From Colwellia sp. 39_35_sub15_T18 (GTDB lineage Bacteria; Pseudomonadota; Gammaproteobacteria; Enterobacterales; Alteromonadaceae), in contig MAAE01000004.1 in NCBI GenBank assembly GCA_002162675.1, positions 55,352 through 119,351 on the forward strand: a stretch of 64,000 nt of DNA. Reading direction: 5' to 3'. The notes beneath the pieces were generated by a model that was given only the letters and a program-made list of their open reading frames with translations, was not told the DNA's origin and made no database searches. Shown piece after piece: positions 37,258 through 45,296 of the stretch (positions are counted from its first letter, which is position 1; the number at the start of each line of letters is the position of its first letter). The position numbers were made by a program, and so were the translations under genes.

Positions 37258-38538
37258 TTAACCGCGAGTAAACTCTGGGTAAGCTTCCATACCACAATCA
37301 GCTTGATCAACACCTTCATATTCATCTTCAGCACTAACACGAATACCGATGATTTTCTTCAGCGCAAACCAAACAACAAAACTAGTACCAAATACCCAAA
37401 CAAAGATAGTTGCCGCACCAATTAACTGGCCGCTAAAACTAGCAGCTGAATTGGTGATTGGTACAAGAAGTAAACCAAATAAACCAACCACACCGTGTAC
37501 CGAGATAGCACCCACTGGATCATCAATTTTAACTTTATCAAGCGCAAGAATTGATAACACCACGATAACACCAGCGATAGCACCAAAAATGGTCGCTTGT
37601 AATGGTGAAGGCGTTGATGGTTCGGCAGTAATGGCAACCAGACCTGCTAAGGCACCATTTAATGTCATGGTTAAATCAGCTTTCTTAAACAAGATTTTAG
37701 CAAAAACTAAAGCAGCGATAGCACCTGCGGCAGCGGCAGCATTAGTATTTAAAAATACCAAGGCGACAGAGTTAGCGCTGTTAATATCGGCAAGTTTAAG
37801 TACTGAACCACCATTAAAACCAAACCAACCCATCCATAAAATGAATGTACCTAAAGTAGCCATTGGTAAGTTAGCACCTGGAATAGCGTTTACTTTGCCG
37901 TCTTTTGTGTATTTACCCTTACGAGCACCTAGTAATAACACACCAGCCAATGCTGCAGAAGCACCTGCCATGTGAACAATACCAGAACCTGCAAAGTCAG
38001 AGAAACCAAGGTCACCTAATGTATAAAGGCCAAATACAGACTCACCGTTCCAAGTCCAAGCACCTTCCATAGGATAGATAAAACCCGTTAATACGACAGT
38101 AAAAGCTAAGAAAGCCCATAATTTCATACGTTCAGCTACTGCACCTGAAACAATAGACATGGCCGTTGCCACAAACACGACTTGGAAGAAAAAGTCAGAG
38201 GCATTTGAATAAACTGCACCACCATCAAATCCTGCTTCAGCTGATTCAGCTAAAACAGCACCAACAAGCGCATCTGCATCTGCTGCACCGTCTAAACCGA
38301 TACCGTTTAAGAACACGCCACCGCCATACATAATGTCATAACCAACCACTAGGTACATAATACAAGCGATTGCGTAAAGAGCTACGTTTTTAGTCAGTAT
38401 TTCTGTGGTGTTTTTAGCACGCACAAGGCCAGCTTCAAGCATTGAGAAACCAGCGGCCATCCACATAACTAGCGCACCACAAATAAGAAAATAAAAGGTG
38501 TCTAGCGCGTATTGAAGTTGAAAAATATTTTGTTCCAT
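37258..38538 (-). CDS. amtB: Ammonium transporter AmtB
   Basis: Trimeric ammonium channel of the Amt/Rh family, 426 residues with about 11 membrane segments. Signatures include MWMAAGFSMLEAGLVRAKNT, the substrate-site region GAWTWNG, FAGSGIVHMAGASAALAG and the twin-His-type segment AISVHGVVGLFGLLLVP. The N-terminus (MEQNIFQLQYALDTFYF) lacks an obvious cleaved signal. It is 10 bp downstream of glnK, forming the conserved pair in which GlnK plugs the channel at high nitrogen. Confidence 0.96.
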   Translation of the reverse strand: MEQNIFQLQYALDTFYFLICGALVMWMAAGFSMLEAGLVRAKNTTEILTKNVALYAIACIMYLVVGYDIMYGGGVFLNGIGLDGAADADALVGAVLAESAEAGFDGGAVYSNASDFFFQVVFVATAMSIVSGAVAERMKLWAFLAFTVVLTGFIYPMEGAWTWNGESVFGLYTLGDLGFSDFAGSGIVHMAGASAALAGVLLLGARKGKYTKDGKVNAIPGANLPMATLGTFILWMGWFGFNGGSVLKLADINSANSVALVFLNTNAAAAAGAIAALVFAKILFKKADLTMTLNGALAGLVAITAEPSTPSPLQATIFGAIAGVIVVLSILALDKVKIDDPVGAISVHGVVGLFGLLLVPITNSAASFSGQLIGAATIFVWVFGTSFVVWFALKKIIGIRVSAEDEYEGVDQADCGMEAYPEFTRG

Positions 38539-38548
38539 GGTTTATCCT

Positions 38549-38896
<348 letters not shown>

Positions 38897-38932
38897 CTAT
38901 TTATAGTTATATTTGAAATATACAATCTTTAG

Positions 38933-38948
38933 TACAATTCATGTGCCA
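38933..38948 (-). promoter_or_regulatory. Sigma-54 promoter of glnK-amtB
   Basis: The minus strand reads TGGCAC-ATGAA-TTGTA, matching the -24/-12 consensus TGGCAC-N5-TTGCW with one change (TTGT). It lies about 46 nt upstream of the glnK ATG, giving a short leader. Such promoters need an activator, here presumably NtrC. Confidence 0.75.
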
Positions 38949-39010
38949 AAATAATTAACGCCTACTTATCAATCACTTGATACATAAAGAGCTTTATAAA
39001 ACAACAAGGA

Positions 39011-39058
39011 CGCACCAAAATGGCTCAAGTAACTAACTGGGCGATTTTATTTGGTGCA
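39011..39058. promoter_or_regulatory. Candidate NtrC binding sites upstream of glnK
   Basis: GCACCAAAATGGCTC at 39012 and TTGGTGCA at 39051-39058 resemble halves of the NtrC site TGCACCA-N4/5-TGGTGCA. They sit about 80 and 115 bp upstream of the sigma-54 -12 element, a usual enhancer distance. Each site has only one well-conserved half. Confidence 0.5.
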
Positions 39059-39060
39059 TG

Positions 39061-39115
39061 CTTCGACAAGTTCAGGATAAGCAAACATTAAAACAGCTCA
39101 TCCTGAGCGCAAGAT
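39061..39115. repeat. REP-like inverted repeat after ovoA
   Basis: CTTCGACAAGTTCAGGATAAGC (two arms split by 13 bp) pairs imperfectly with GCTCATCCTGAGCGCAAGAT. This wording (CTTCGACAAG..CAGGAT / ATCCTGAG) is that of a dispersed palindrome found in many proteobacterial genomes. It lies 22 bp past the ovoA stop and may also act as its terminator. Confidence 0.5.
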
Positions 39116-39136
39116 GTAAACGGGACAAGTGTGGCG

Positions 39137-41287
39137 TTATTTTAATTGCCAAACCGTTAAATGAGGGAATGATAATTCAAAATTGCGACGGTTAACTTTT
39201 AGAGTGCGGGTTAATTGCTGTTGTTCGAGCAAAGTAAAATTAGCGGCGAGAATAGCAGATAGCCCCTCGAAGCCAGTCACATTTTCACCATTGATTTTAA
39301 CGCCGCCTAGCCAAGTTTTTTTACCAGCTTGCTGCTCAGTAAAGTGATAGTTAGAAACGACAATCAATAACCCGTTAGCGTTTAACCGTTGCTGTACATT
39401 TTGCAAAAACAAACGTGGCTCATAACTTTGCTCTAACACGTGCTGGGCAAGAATAACGTCATAACCGCTTAAAGTACTTTTTAGGTTACTCGCATCTCCT
39501 TGACTAAAGTGAATACTTTTACTGTTAAGTAAGTCAATATCGCTTAACTTAATTTCATGAAAATCAACAATATCACCTTCATTCTCAAGCGTGTAACGAA
39601 TTGATTTACCTTGTTGTAAATTGACACCGTGCCGAATATAACCTGCGGAAAAGTCCACACCATCAAGGTGGGTAAAATATGGCGCTAATATAAAACTCGC
39701 GCGACCAACACTACAACCTAAATCGAGACACTTTTGCGTTGTGATTTGATACTTATCAACACTCGCTAATACTTGCTCAGCAATTTGCTGGCTATAATTC
39801 TTAGCCACTAACGGCATAGCTGATCTACCGGCACCATAGTGTGCATGCAGCTGACGACAAATATCAGCATTGGTTTCGTAATGGTTTGGCGCTAAATTAG
39901 GTAATGGTTGCTGCTGACTTTGCACATAACGAAAGCCTGCATGCTGAAAAAAGTGCCGTCTAAACGCATAACGAGAGTGTTTTATTGCTTCATTACCGGT
40001 AGAAGCCCACGAACCACCTTTTATTAAATTATGCTTGCCATCAAAGGTTGGCGTAGAAAAATCATCATATAAAAGGTGAACTTCAAAACCCTGAAAGCCA
40101 TCAATGCTAGATTCAGTCCACTGCCAAACATTACCAACAATGTCGTATAAGCCATCACCTTGTACGAACTTATTAACCGGACAAGATGACGCATAAAAAG
40201 CTAAATTGATATTACCTGGTGCCTGTTGCCAATTGACCAGATCACCGCTAAGTTGATTGCGCAAACACAACCATTCACTCTCGGTTGGCAAGCGAATGCC
40301 TTCGGTATCTGCACCCGTACTTTTCCAGTTGCAGAAAGCTTTAGCTTCAAGATAATTTACTTCAACGGGCCAATTCAATGGCAATGGTATTTCATTGAGC
40401 AAGTTGCGCTGATAATAAGCTTGACGACCATGGTCTGCTATTCTTTTATGCCAAAAACGCGGCATGGTCGTTTGAGTAAAGGCTAACCATTGTTGTCCTT
40501 CCGCTGTCCAAAACTGAATTTGTTGATAACCCTTAGCTTCAACAAACGCCAAATACTCTTGGTTTGAGACTAAATACTTACTGGTAGCGAAGTTATCTAA
40601 GGTAACTTCATCATGGCCATATTCATTATCCCAACCAAAAGTATCGTCACTGTTGGGTTTACCAAAAACAATGTTCTGGCCATTGACTTGAATTAATTCA
40701 TTGTCAGGAGCAATACCCGTTTCAGTGCACGTTGGCCAATATTCATTGGCGGTTAAATACGTTAAAGGCAGCATGCGCATAATAACGGAAGACGTTTCTA
40801 TATGAATACGTTCATGCTCACAACCCATTAAAATAACCCAAGCTAATGAGTTTTGCTTAATAGGTAAGACGAGTTCCATGGTATCAATGAGTTTTTCAAT
40901 CAGCACTAATACTTGTTTTCGATAAACACGAACTTCATCAACACTAGGCCAATCATAATGCTCACTGCTGAGATCATCCCAGCTCATTTCATCGACACCA
41001 ACAGCACAAATAGCTTCTAACTTGCCATTAATACGTTGATCAATAAATTTGCCCAACAGTAACTTATTGATATAAAAAGTCGCCGTGTGACCATAATAAA
41101 AAATAAGCGGATGACGTAGTAGTTCCGGCCTTAAATAATAAGCCTTATCGTCGTTAATCAACGCAAACAGTGATTCATATTCAGCCGAGGTTTGCTGAAA
41201 ATAATCTTTTAACTCTTGCCTTTTATCACTAATATTTTTGCCGTTAAGGCGTGGCGGTTTAATTAACTTCTTATTATTGATATCCAT
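39137..41287 (-). CDS. ovoA: OvoA: 5-histidylcysteine sulfoxide synthase fused to methyltransferase
   Basis: OvoA couples cysteine to C5 of histidine with O2 at a mononuclear iron, starting ovothiol A synthesis; the C-terminal domain is the predicted N-methyltransferase. The 716 residues show a DinB-like domain with H67 and the iron motif H158-ERI-H162-I-E164, a formylglycine-generating-enzyme-like domain (RLPTESEWLCLR, YDIVGNVWQWTESS, KGGSWASTGNEA, RYAFRRHFFQHAGFRYV), and a SAM methyltransferase from about 510 (CLDLGCSVGRASF). It is the last gene of a three-gene minus-strand unit, 72 bp after the GS-fold gene. Confidence 0.93.
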   Translation of the reverse strand: MDINNKKLIKPPRLNGKNISDKRQELKDYFQQTSAEYESLFALINDDKAYYLRPELLRHPLIFYYGHTATFYINKLLLGKFIDQRINGKLEAICAVGVDEMSWDDLSSEHYDWPSVDEVRVYRKQVLVLIEKLIDTMELVLPIKQNSLAWVILMGCEHERIHIETSSVIMRMLPLTYLTANEYWPTCTETGIAPDNELIQVNGQNIVFGKPNSDDTFGWDNEYGHDEVTLDNFATSKYLVSNQEYLAFVEAKGYQQIQFWTAEGQQWLAFTQTTMPRFWHKRIADHGRQAYYQRNLLNEIPLPLNWPVEVNYLEAKAFCNWKSTGADTEGIRLPTESEWLCLRNQLSGDLVNWQQAPGNINLAFYASSCPVNKFVQGDGLYDIVGNVWQWTESSIDGFQGFEVHLLYDDFSTPTFDGKHNLIKGGSWASTGNEAIKHSRYAFRRHFFQHAGFRYVQSQQQPLPNLAPNHYETNADICRQLHAHYGAGRSAMPLVAKNYSQQIAEQVLASVDKYQITTQKCLDLGCSVGRASFILAPYFTHLDGVDFSAGYIRHGVNLQQGKSIRYTLENEGDIVDFHEIKLSDIDLLNSKSIHFSQGDASNLKSTLSGYDVILAQHVLEQSYEPRLFLQNVQQRLNANGLLIVVSNYHFTEQQAGKKTWLGGVKINGENVTGFEGLSAILAANFTLLEQQQLTRTLKVNRRNFELSFPHLTVWQLK

Positions 41288-41359
41288 AAATCAATTTCTT
41301 ACTTATATAGTTACTTGTAGAGTTATTTTTATCGTTACTTGTATAATGATTAGCCGCAA

Positions 41360-42532
41360 CTATTTAGCTAGCGCAACATGATAGTTTGCTAATATGGCTT
41401 GTTTTATTTTATCGCCTAATTGCGTATGACAGTCAAGCATTGGCATTAACTTCAAGCTATTATATTTTTTTTGTATGTCATTAAGGCTATGGCTAAACCA
41501 AGTGCTTTGCTGAAATAGCTCAATGGCACCAATTTCTTGCCTATTGCTATATAAACTTATCGGTAACGCGGTAGCCGTAAATAGTCGGTTAGTTAACAAG
41601 TTATTTTGCTGATAAGCATGCACGGCATCAACAACATTAAGTAAGCCATAAATAACATTAATATAAGGATTATAATGTACACTTGAGGCTCCTAACCTAT
41701 GCTCGATACGAGCAGTTTTTTGCCAATTATGCACCACAGACAATACACGATGGTGTTGATCATATAATAGCGGCTCTGCACCCATTTTTTGATTATGCTT
41801 ACCTAGCTTTTTATATAAGGCAACGCTGCCTTGATGCCCACCCGAAATATCAATAGGCGAGCAGAGCTCTTGCGCCAAGCCATAACGAGTTTTAAGCGCT
41901 AAACGCTCAAAAGCCGCCTCTTCAGGTAAATAAAGTAAACTGCATGCTAAGCTAGTTTGCAAAAAACATTGTTGTAAATACTCACCAAAACCACTGCTGG
42001 CGATCAGGTTTTCGCCTTTGCTATTTAAAACACTAACATTTATCTGTACAGCGTTAGGAATATGTACTGCACGAGTATCATGGCTAAAAATTTGCCCCGA
42101 GCCATCAGCCAGCTTACCTTTATCTCCGCACCATACAACAGGCTGAATGAGCGCTTTTTTAACCCCTTCAGCAGCATACAAGCGCGGAAAAAGTTGTGGT
42201 ATTGTCTCGATCACTGTCGATAAGTTACACGCTTCTTTTAAGGGGGTTTGACCACTAAATAACGAAACATATTCCCACTGATTACGCCAATATTCGGCAA
42301 CAACTTCACCTTCAATGTCTAATTGGCGTAAGTGCTGATTGATGATGGTATAATCAAGTGCCCGCTCTTTATAATCCGCGCCACTATCAACTTGATAACA
42401 ACCTTCTAATTCAAAATGAATTTGAGCTCGATAGCCTAAATATTGCAGGTAGTTTTGCAATAAAGTGATTGCTTGTTGAAATATTAAGGTCTGCGCCAAG
42501 GGAACCGTTGACAATACGCTAATGGTCTTCAT
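41360..42532 (-). CDS. Divergent glutamine-synthetase-fold protein next to ovoA
   Basis: 390 residues with no obvious standard annotation, but the glutamine synthetase (GS) catalytic domain can be followed through it. FELEG (40-44) sits at the ExE position; AEYWRNQWEYVSLFSG (79-94) at the E..PGQWE position, followed by PLKEAC at the usual P..AD position; QINVS (163-167) at the HxHxS position; ARIEHR (274-279) plus NPYINVIYGLL at the RxE.R / NPYL position. The metal/ATP-site His of HxHxS is replaced by Gln/Asn, so activity or substrate should differ from GS. Start ATG 42532 lies inside the end of the diguanylate cyclase gene (14-bp overlap), with no clear ribosome binding site. Role unknown; context suggests ovothiol metabolism. 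Confidence 0.7.
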   Translation of the reverse strand: MKTISVLSTVPLAQTLIFQQAITLLQNYLQYLGYRAQIHFELEGCYQVDSGADYKERALDYTIINQHLRQLDIEGEVVAEYWRNQWEYVSLFSGQTPLKEACNLSTVIETIPQLFPRLYAAEGVKKALIQPVVWCGDKGKLADGSGQIFSHDTRAVHIPNAVQINVSVLNSKGENLIASSGFGEYLQQCFLQTSLACSLLYLPEEAAFERLALKTRYGLAQELCSPIDISGGHQGSVALYKKLGKHNQKMGAEPLLYDQHHRVLSVVHNWQKTARIEHRLGASSVHYNPYINVIYGLLNVVDAVHAYQQNNLLTNRLFTATALPISLYSNRQEIGAIELFQQSTWFSHSLNDIQKKYNSLKLMPMLDCHTQLGDKIKQAILANYHVALAK

Positions 42533-44465
42533 CAAATGGCTGCATCATATCGTAGTCATGTTGTGATGAGTGCATCATATAAGCACGATATTGCACCGCG
42601 CAATTTTTACCTTTATTTTTGGCTTGATAAAGCGCCTTATCAGCTTGTAAATACAGTTGAGCAGAATCCTCGACCTCTGCTGATGTCGTTGCGACACCAA
42701 CACTGATGGAGATCTTCATGGTTTCTTGTTCAGTAGCGTGCGAGTCAATAATAAAATCATAGTTGTTAACATTTTTGACAAAACGCCTAGCGATTTGCAT
42801 GCATTGCATGACATCAATTCTTGGCAGTACACATAAGAATTCTTCGCCCCCGACACGGCCCATTATATCTTCCACTCGTAAAGTCTCTTGGCCAATTTTC
42901 GCTATTTCACCAATAACATAATCCCCAAAAGGATGGCCATGTTGATCATTAACCTGTTTAAAATCATCAATATCAATCACTATGATAGATACTTGGCCTT
43001 TTTCGCCACTGATGGTATCAACCAGTTTATTTAAAAAATTGAAAACATAACGGCGATTGAATAAACCAGAGAGGGAGTCTCTAATTGAAAGGGCTAATAA
43101 TTCCTTATTGTGCTGACGCTGAAAAAACACAAAAATGAGTATACTTATAAAGAGCAAAAGACTGAAAATTATAATATAAGTTTGATAAACATTTTTCTGC
43201 TTTTCTTGTTCGAATTGCAGGTTTTGTACTTTTGCCCTTTGTTGCAACAGAGATATTTCCACATTTTGACGTTCATGCTCTAACGCACCTCGAACACGTA
43301 GTAATCGATCGGCAGAGTTCTTTTCAAGTAAGGCCACTTGGCTTTGATTGTAAGATTTAAGTAATTGATAAGCTTGGCTACCATTACCGTTAGCTTGTGC
43401 CAATTCAGCGCGTATTTTTACCACTTCGAGTTGCCAACGAGTGCCTAACAACTCAGGCATTTGTGCAAAAATATCAGCCGCATGATCAAGTGCCTTTTGC
43501 GCGGCATCAATATGATTAGCGGTTATTAAGCATTGTGCTTTACGCTTATAAAGCTCAGCCTTATAGTCAATCAAGCCATGGAGTTTAATCGCCTTATCAA
43601 TAGAAACTAAGGCCTTAACACAACTTCCTTGCTCCGCCTGACTCATGGCAATGCCATAAGCCGCATAAAATTTGCCATCAATATTGGTCGGACTAAACTC
43701 AATGGCTTTTTGATAGCGCTGATAATAATCTATGGCAAGATCATATTTTTTCCAATAACGATAAGTAGCCGACAGGCCGTTAATTGCTTCTGCAACATCG
43801 GAAGGGTAACCCAATTGTTGATAGCTAGTTAATGCTTTTTGATAATATTCAATCGATTTTTCATAATCGCCCATATAACCATAGATAGCGCCATAAACTT
43901 CATTAATTTTGGCAAGCAAATAAACATCAGATAAGGCAAAAGCTTCAACATAAGCCTGTTGTAATTCCGTCAGTGATAATTCATAAGGCTCTGTTAAACT
44001 TCGGGTGTAGGCTAATTCTTGTTTTGCCTGCACCATTAAGTGGGTGAAATGATTTTTTTCTGCAGTCAGTTTAGCTGTATTAAGAAAGTCTTGTGCCTGT
44101 TTATATTTACCTTGCCGTTGATAAATAATGCCGTTATAAATCTTAAATTGTATAACGAGTTGCATCGGGGTTTTTACATTAATAAGGTTTTGTGCTGTTG
44201 CAACGGTTTGCTGAAATTCATCAAACAAAAACAATAAATTTTCGGCTTGCGCTTTGCGTAGCAACCACCAGAGTTTATAGATGGCTGACATATCAGCTAG
44301 GTTTTTTTCTTGAATTTGAAGTTTTTTATAGCTTTGCCAAGGTTGTTGATTCAACTCATGACTCATATTTTTTAGCGCCGAGAAATCATCCAATGCTCGA
44401 GCCGTAATAGCACAGCTAGTACAGATGGTAATAAAAAACAAAATGGCTCTAAAAGCAAACAACAA
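42519..44465 (-). CDS. TPR-sensor diguanylate cyclase (GGDEF)
   Basis: 648 residues: signal peptide (to about residue 25, ending near TARA), periplasmic TPR repeats (about 60-340, e.g. KSIEYYQKALTSYQQLGY), coiled coil, membrane segment (YIIIFSLLLFISILIFVFF), and a GGDEF domain starting DSLSGLFNRRYVFNFL. The active site is GGEEF at 539-543, and RVED lies exactly five residues upstream, the RxxD inhibitory c-di-GMP site. It should therefore make c-di-GMP with product inhibition. It is the first gene of the unit leading to the GS-fold gene and ovoA. Confidence 0.9.
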   Translation of the reverse strand: MLFAFRAILFFITICTSCAITARALDDFSALKNMSHELNQQPWQSYKKLQIQEKNLADMSAIYKLWWLLRKAQAENLLFLFDEFQQTVATAQNLINVKTPMQLVIQFKIYNGIIYQRQGKYKQAQDFLNTAKLTAEKNHFTHLMVQAKQELAYTRSLTEPYELSLTELQQAYVEAFALSDVYLLAKINEVYGAIYGYMGDYEKSIEYYQKALTSYQQLGYPSDVAEAINGLSATYRYWKKYDLAIDYYQRYQKAIEFSPTNIDGKFYAAYGIAMSQAEQGSCVKALVSIDKAIKLHGLIDYKAELYKRKAQCLITANHIDAAQKALDHAADIFAQMPELLGTRWQLEVVKIRAELAQANGNGSQAYQLLKSYNQSQVALLEKNSADRLLRVRGALEHERQNVEISLLQQRAKVQNLQFEQEKQKNVYQTYIIIFSLLLFISILIFVFFQRQHNKELLALSIRDSLSGLFNRRYVFNFLNKLVDTISGEKGQVSIIVIDIDDFKQVNDQHGHPFGDYVIGEIAKIGQETLRVEDIMGRVGGEEFLCVLPRIDVMQCMQIARRFVKNVNNYDFIIDSHATEQETMKISISVGVATTSAEVEDSAQLYLQADKALYQAKNKGKNCAVQYRAYMMHSSQHDYDMMQPFDEDH

Positions 44466-44602
44466 AGCGATTCTTCCCTAAAAACACAACAAAAATAAAA
44501 ATATAAAGTGTTACTCCCCCTTAACATAAATAAGCATTGTAACTATGTCAATCGCTAGTTTTTTAAACCGTGTTTTATCTTGTCCTCAGCGTTAATAGCA
44601 CG

Positions 44603-44830
44603 CTAGTGTTTAAATAGCTTGTTGAAGTCTTTTATTGAAAAACCATTAAGCAATTGCTCGCCAACTTTCAATACAGGTACAGCTCTCATGCCTGTTGCAG
44701 CAAATTCCTTTCTACCTTTTGGGCTTTGTACATTGCACAAACGATAAGGAATGTTCTGCTCTTCCAAATATCGCTTAGCGGTTTGGCAATGAGGGCATTT
44801 GTCCATACTATAAAGCACTATACGTTTCAT
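44603..44830 (-). CDS. Small glutaredoxin-like protein
   Basis: 75 residues, a minimal glutaredoxin/NrdH-like thioredoxin fold: MKRIVLYSMDKCPHCQTAKR with redox-active CPHC at residues 12-15, the cis-Pro segment RAVPVLKVGEQ and LNGFSIKDFNKLF. It would reduce disulfides using glutathione or a reductase. It stands alone between the ovoA unit and an empty gap, preceded by TAGGAAGAATATG (AGGAAG ribosome binding site). Confidence 0.88.
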   Translation of the reverse strand: MKRIVLYSMDKCPHCQTAKRYLEEQNIPYRLCNVQSPKGRKEFAATGMRAVPVLKVGEQLLNGFSIKDFNKLFKH

Positions 44831-45050
44831 ATTCTTCCTAATAATTATTTTATAAAATGAGTTTTATCTATACTCTTCAGTCTTGTGGTTATATTTTAAC
44901 CACAAGCTTGTTTAAATATATTCAAATAGTGCTAGTTTATTCTATCAGGTAAACTTTTTTTTGTTTATCTGTCCAAAACACCTTGGCCCATACGTCATAA
45001 CTATGTATATGAAATAACTATGTCAACCTAATAAAGGTTATAGGCAAAAA
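44831..45050. other. Intergenic, no gene seen
   Basis: AT-rich sequence upstream of the glutaredoxin gene. I see no open frame of note, only a short inverted repeat in ACTTGTGGTTAT..ATAACCACAAG style around 44883-44908 (TGTGGTTAT / TAACCACAA). The rest of the 44831-45296 gap is covered by the REP-like element, the in-frame extension and the hairpin entries. Confidence 0.5.
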
Positions 45051-45095
45051 GGAGCCGGTGACACTTGCGAATAATTTGCAATTGTCACCGACCCC
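45051..45095. repeat. REP-like palindrome
   Basis: The 33-bp core runs from GGTGACAC (45057) to TTGTCACC (45089): two 16-bp arms, GGTGACAcTTGCgAAT and its near-complement, differ at two positions around one central base. The flanks GGAGC and GACCCC extend pairing to 45051-45095. This resembles REP units mobilised by RAYT (TnpA-REP) transposases, but no such gene is in the window. Confidence 0.5.
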
Positions 45096-45137
45096 TTAAA
45101 ATTTATGATTTCTCGACTTACATGAAGTATGTGCTAG

Positions 45138-45296
45138 TTATTTACCCTGAGAGCACTTTAGCTCTTTACCACATTCGGCACTAAAGTCATTTACAGTACA
45201 GCAAATAGTTACTGTATTGCTTAAAAGCTGACATTCAAGAGCGTTTATCAAAGTCGTTTGGGCGCTGCACCATTGGCAGCGCCCTAGTTTACCTTG
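45138..45296 (-). other. 52-codon Cys-rich open frame directly after the TAG stop
   Basis: Reading past the amber stop at 45297-45299 in the same frame gives 52 sense codons, starting QGKLGRCQWCSAQ and ending ECGKELKCSQGK before TAA (45138-45140). It contains seven cysteines, including CQWC and ICC. There is no ATG, so it is either a readthrough tail, a C-terminus lost by a CAG-to-TAG type change, or chance. Confidence 0.3.
45260..45284 (-). terminator. Hairpin after the secreted beta-helix gene
   Basis: GGGCGCTGC and GCAGCGCCC form a 9-bp perfect GC-rich stem with a 7-base loop, 13 bp after the gene's TAG. On the minus strand it is followed by AAACGACTTT, so it lacks a good T-run. It probably slows or stops transcription. 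Confidence 0.5.

Noticed and set aside
37349..37975. 208-codon plus-strand frame opposite amtB
   Set aside because: Antisense shadow of a strongly conserved transporter gene; the composition follows from amtB codon usage.
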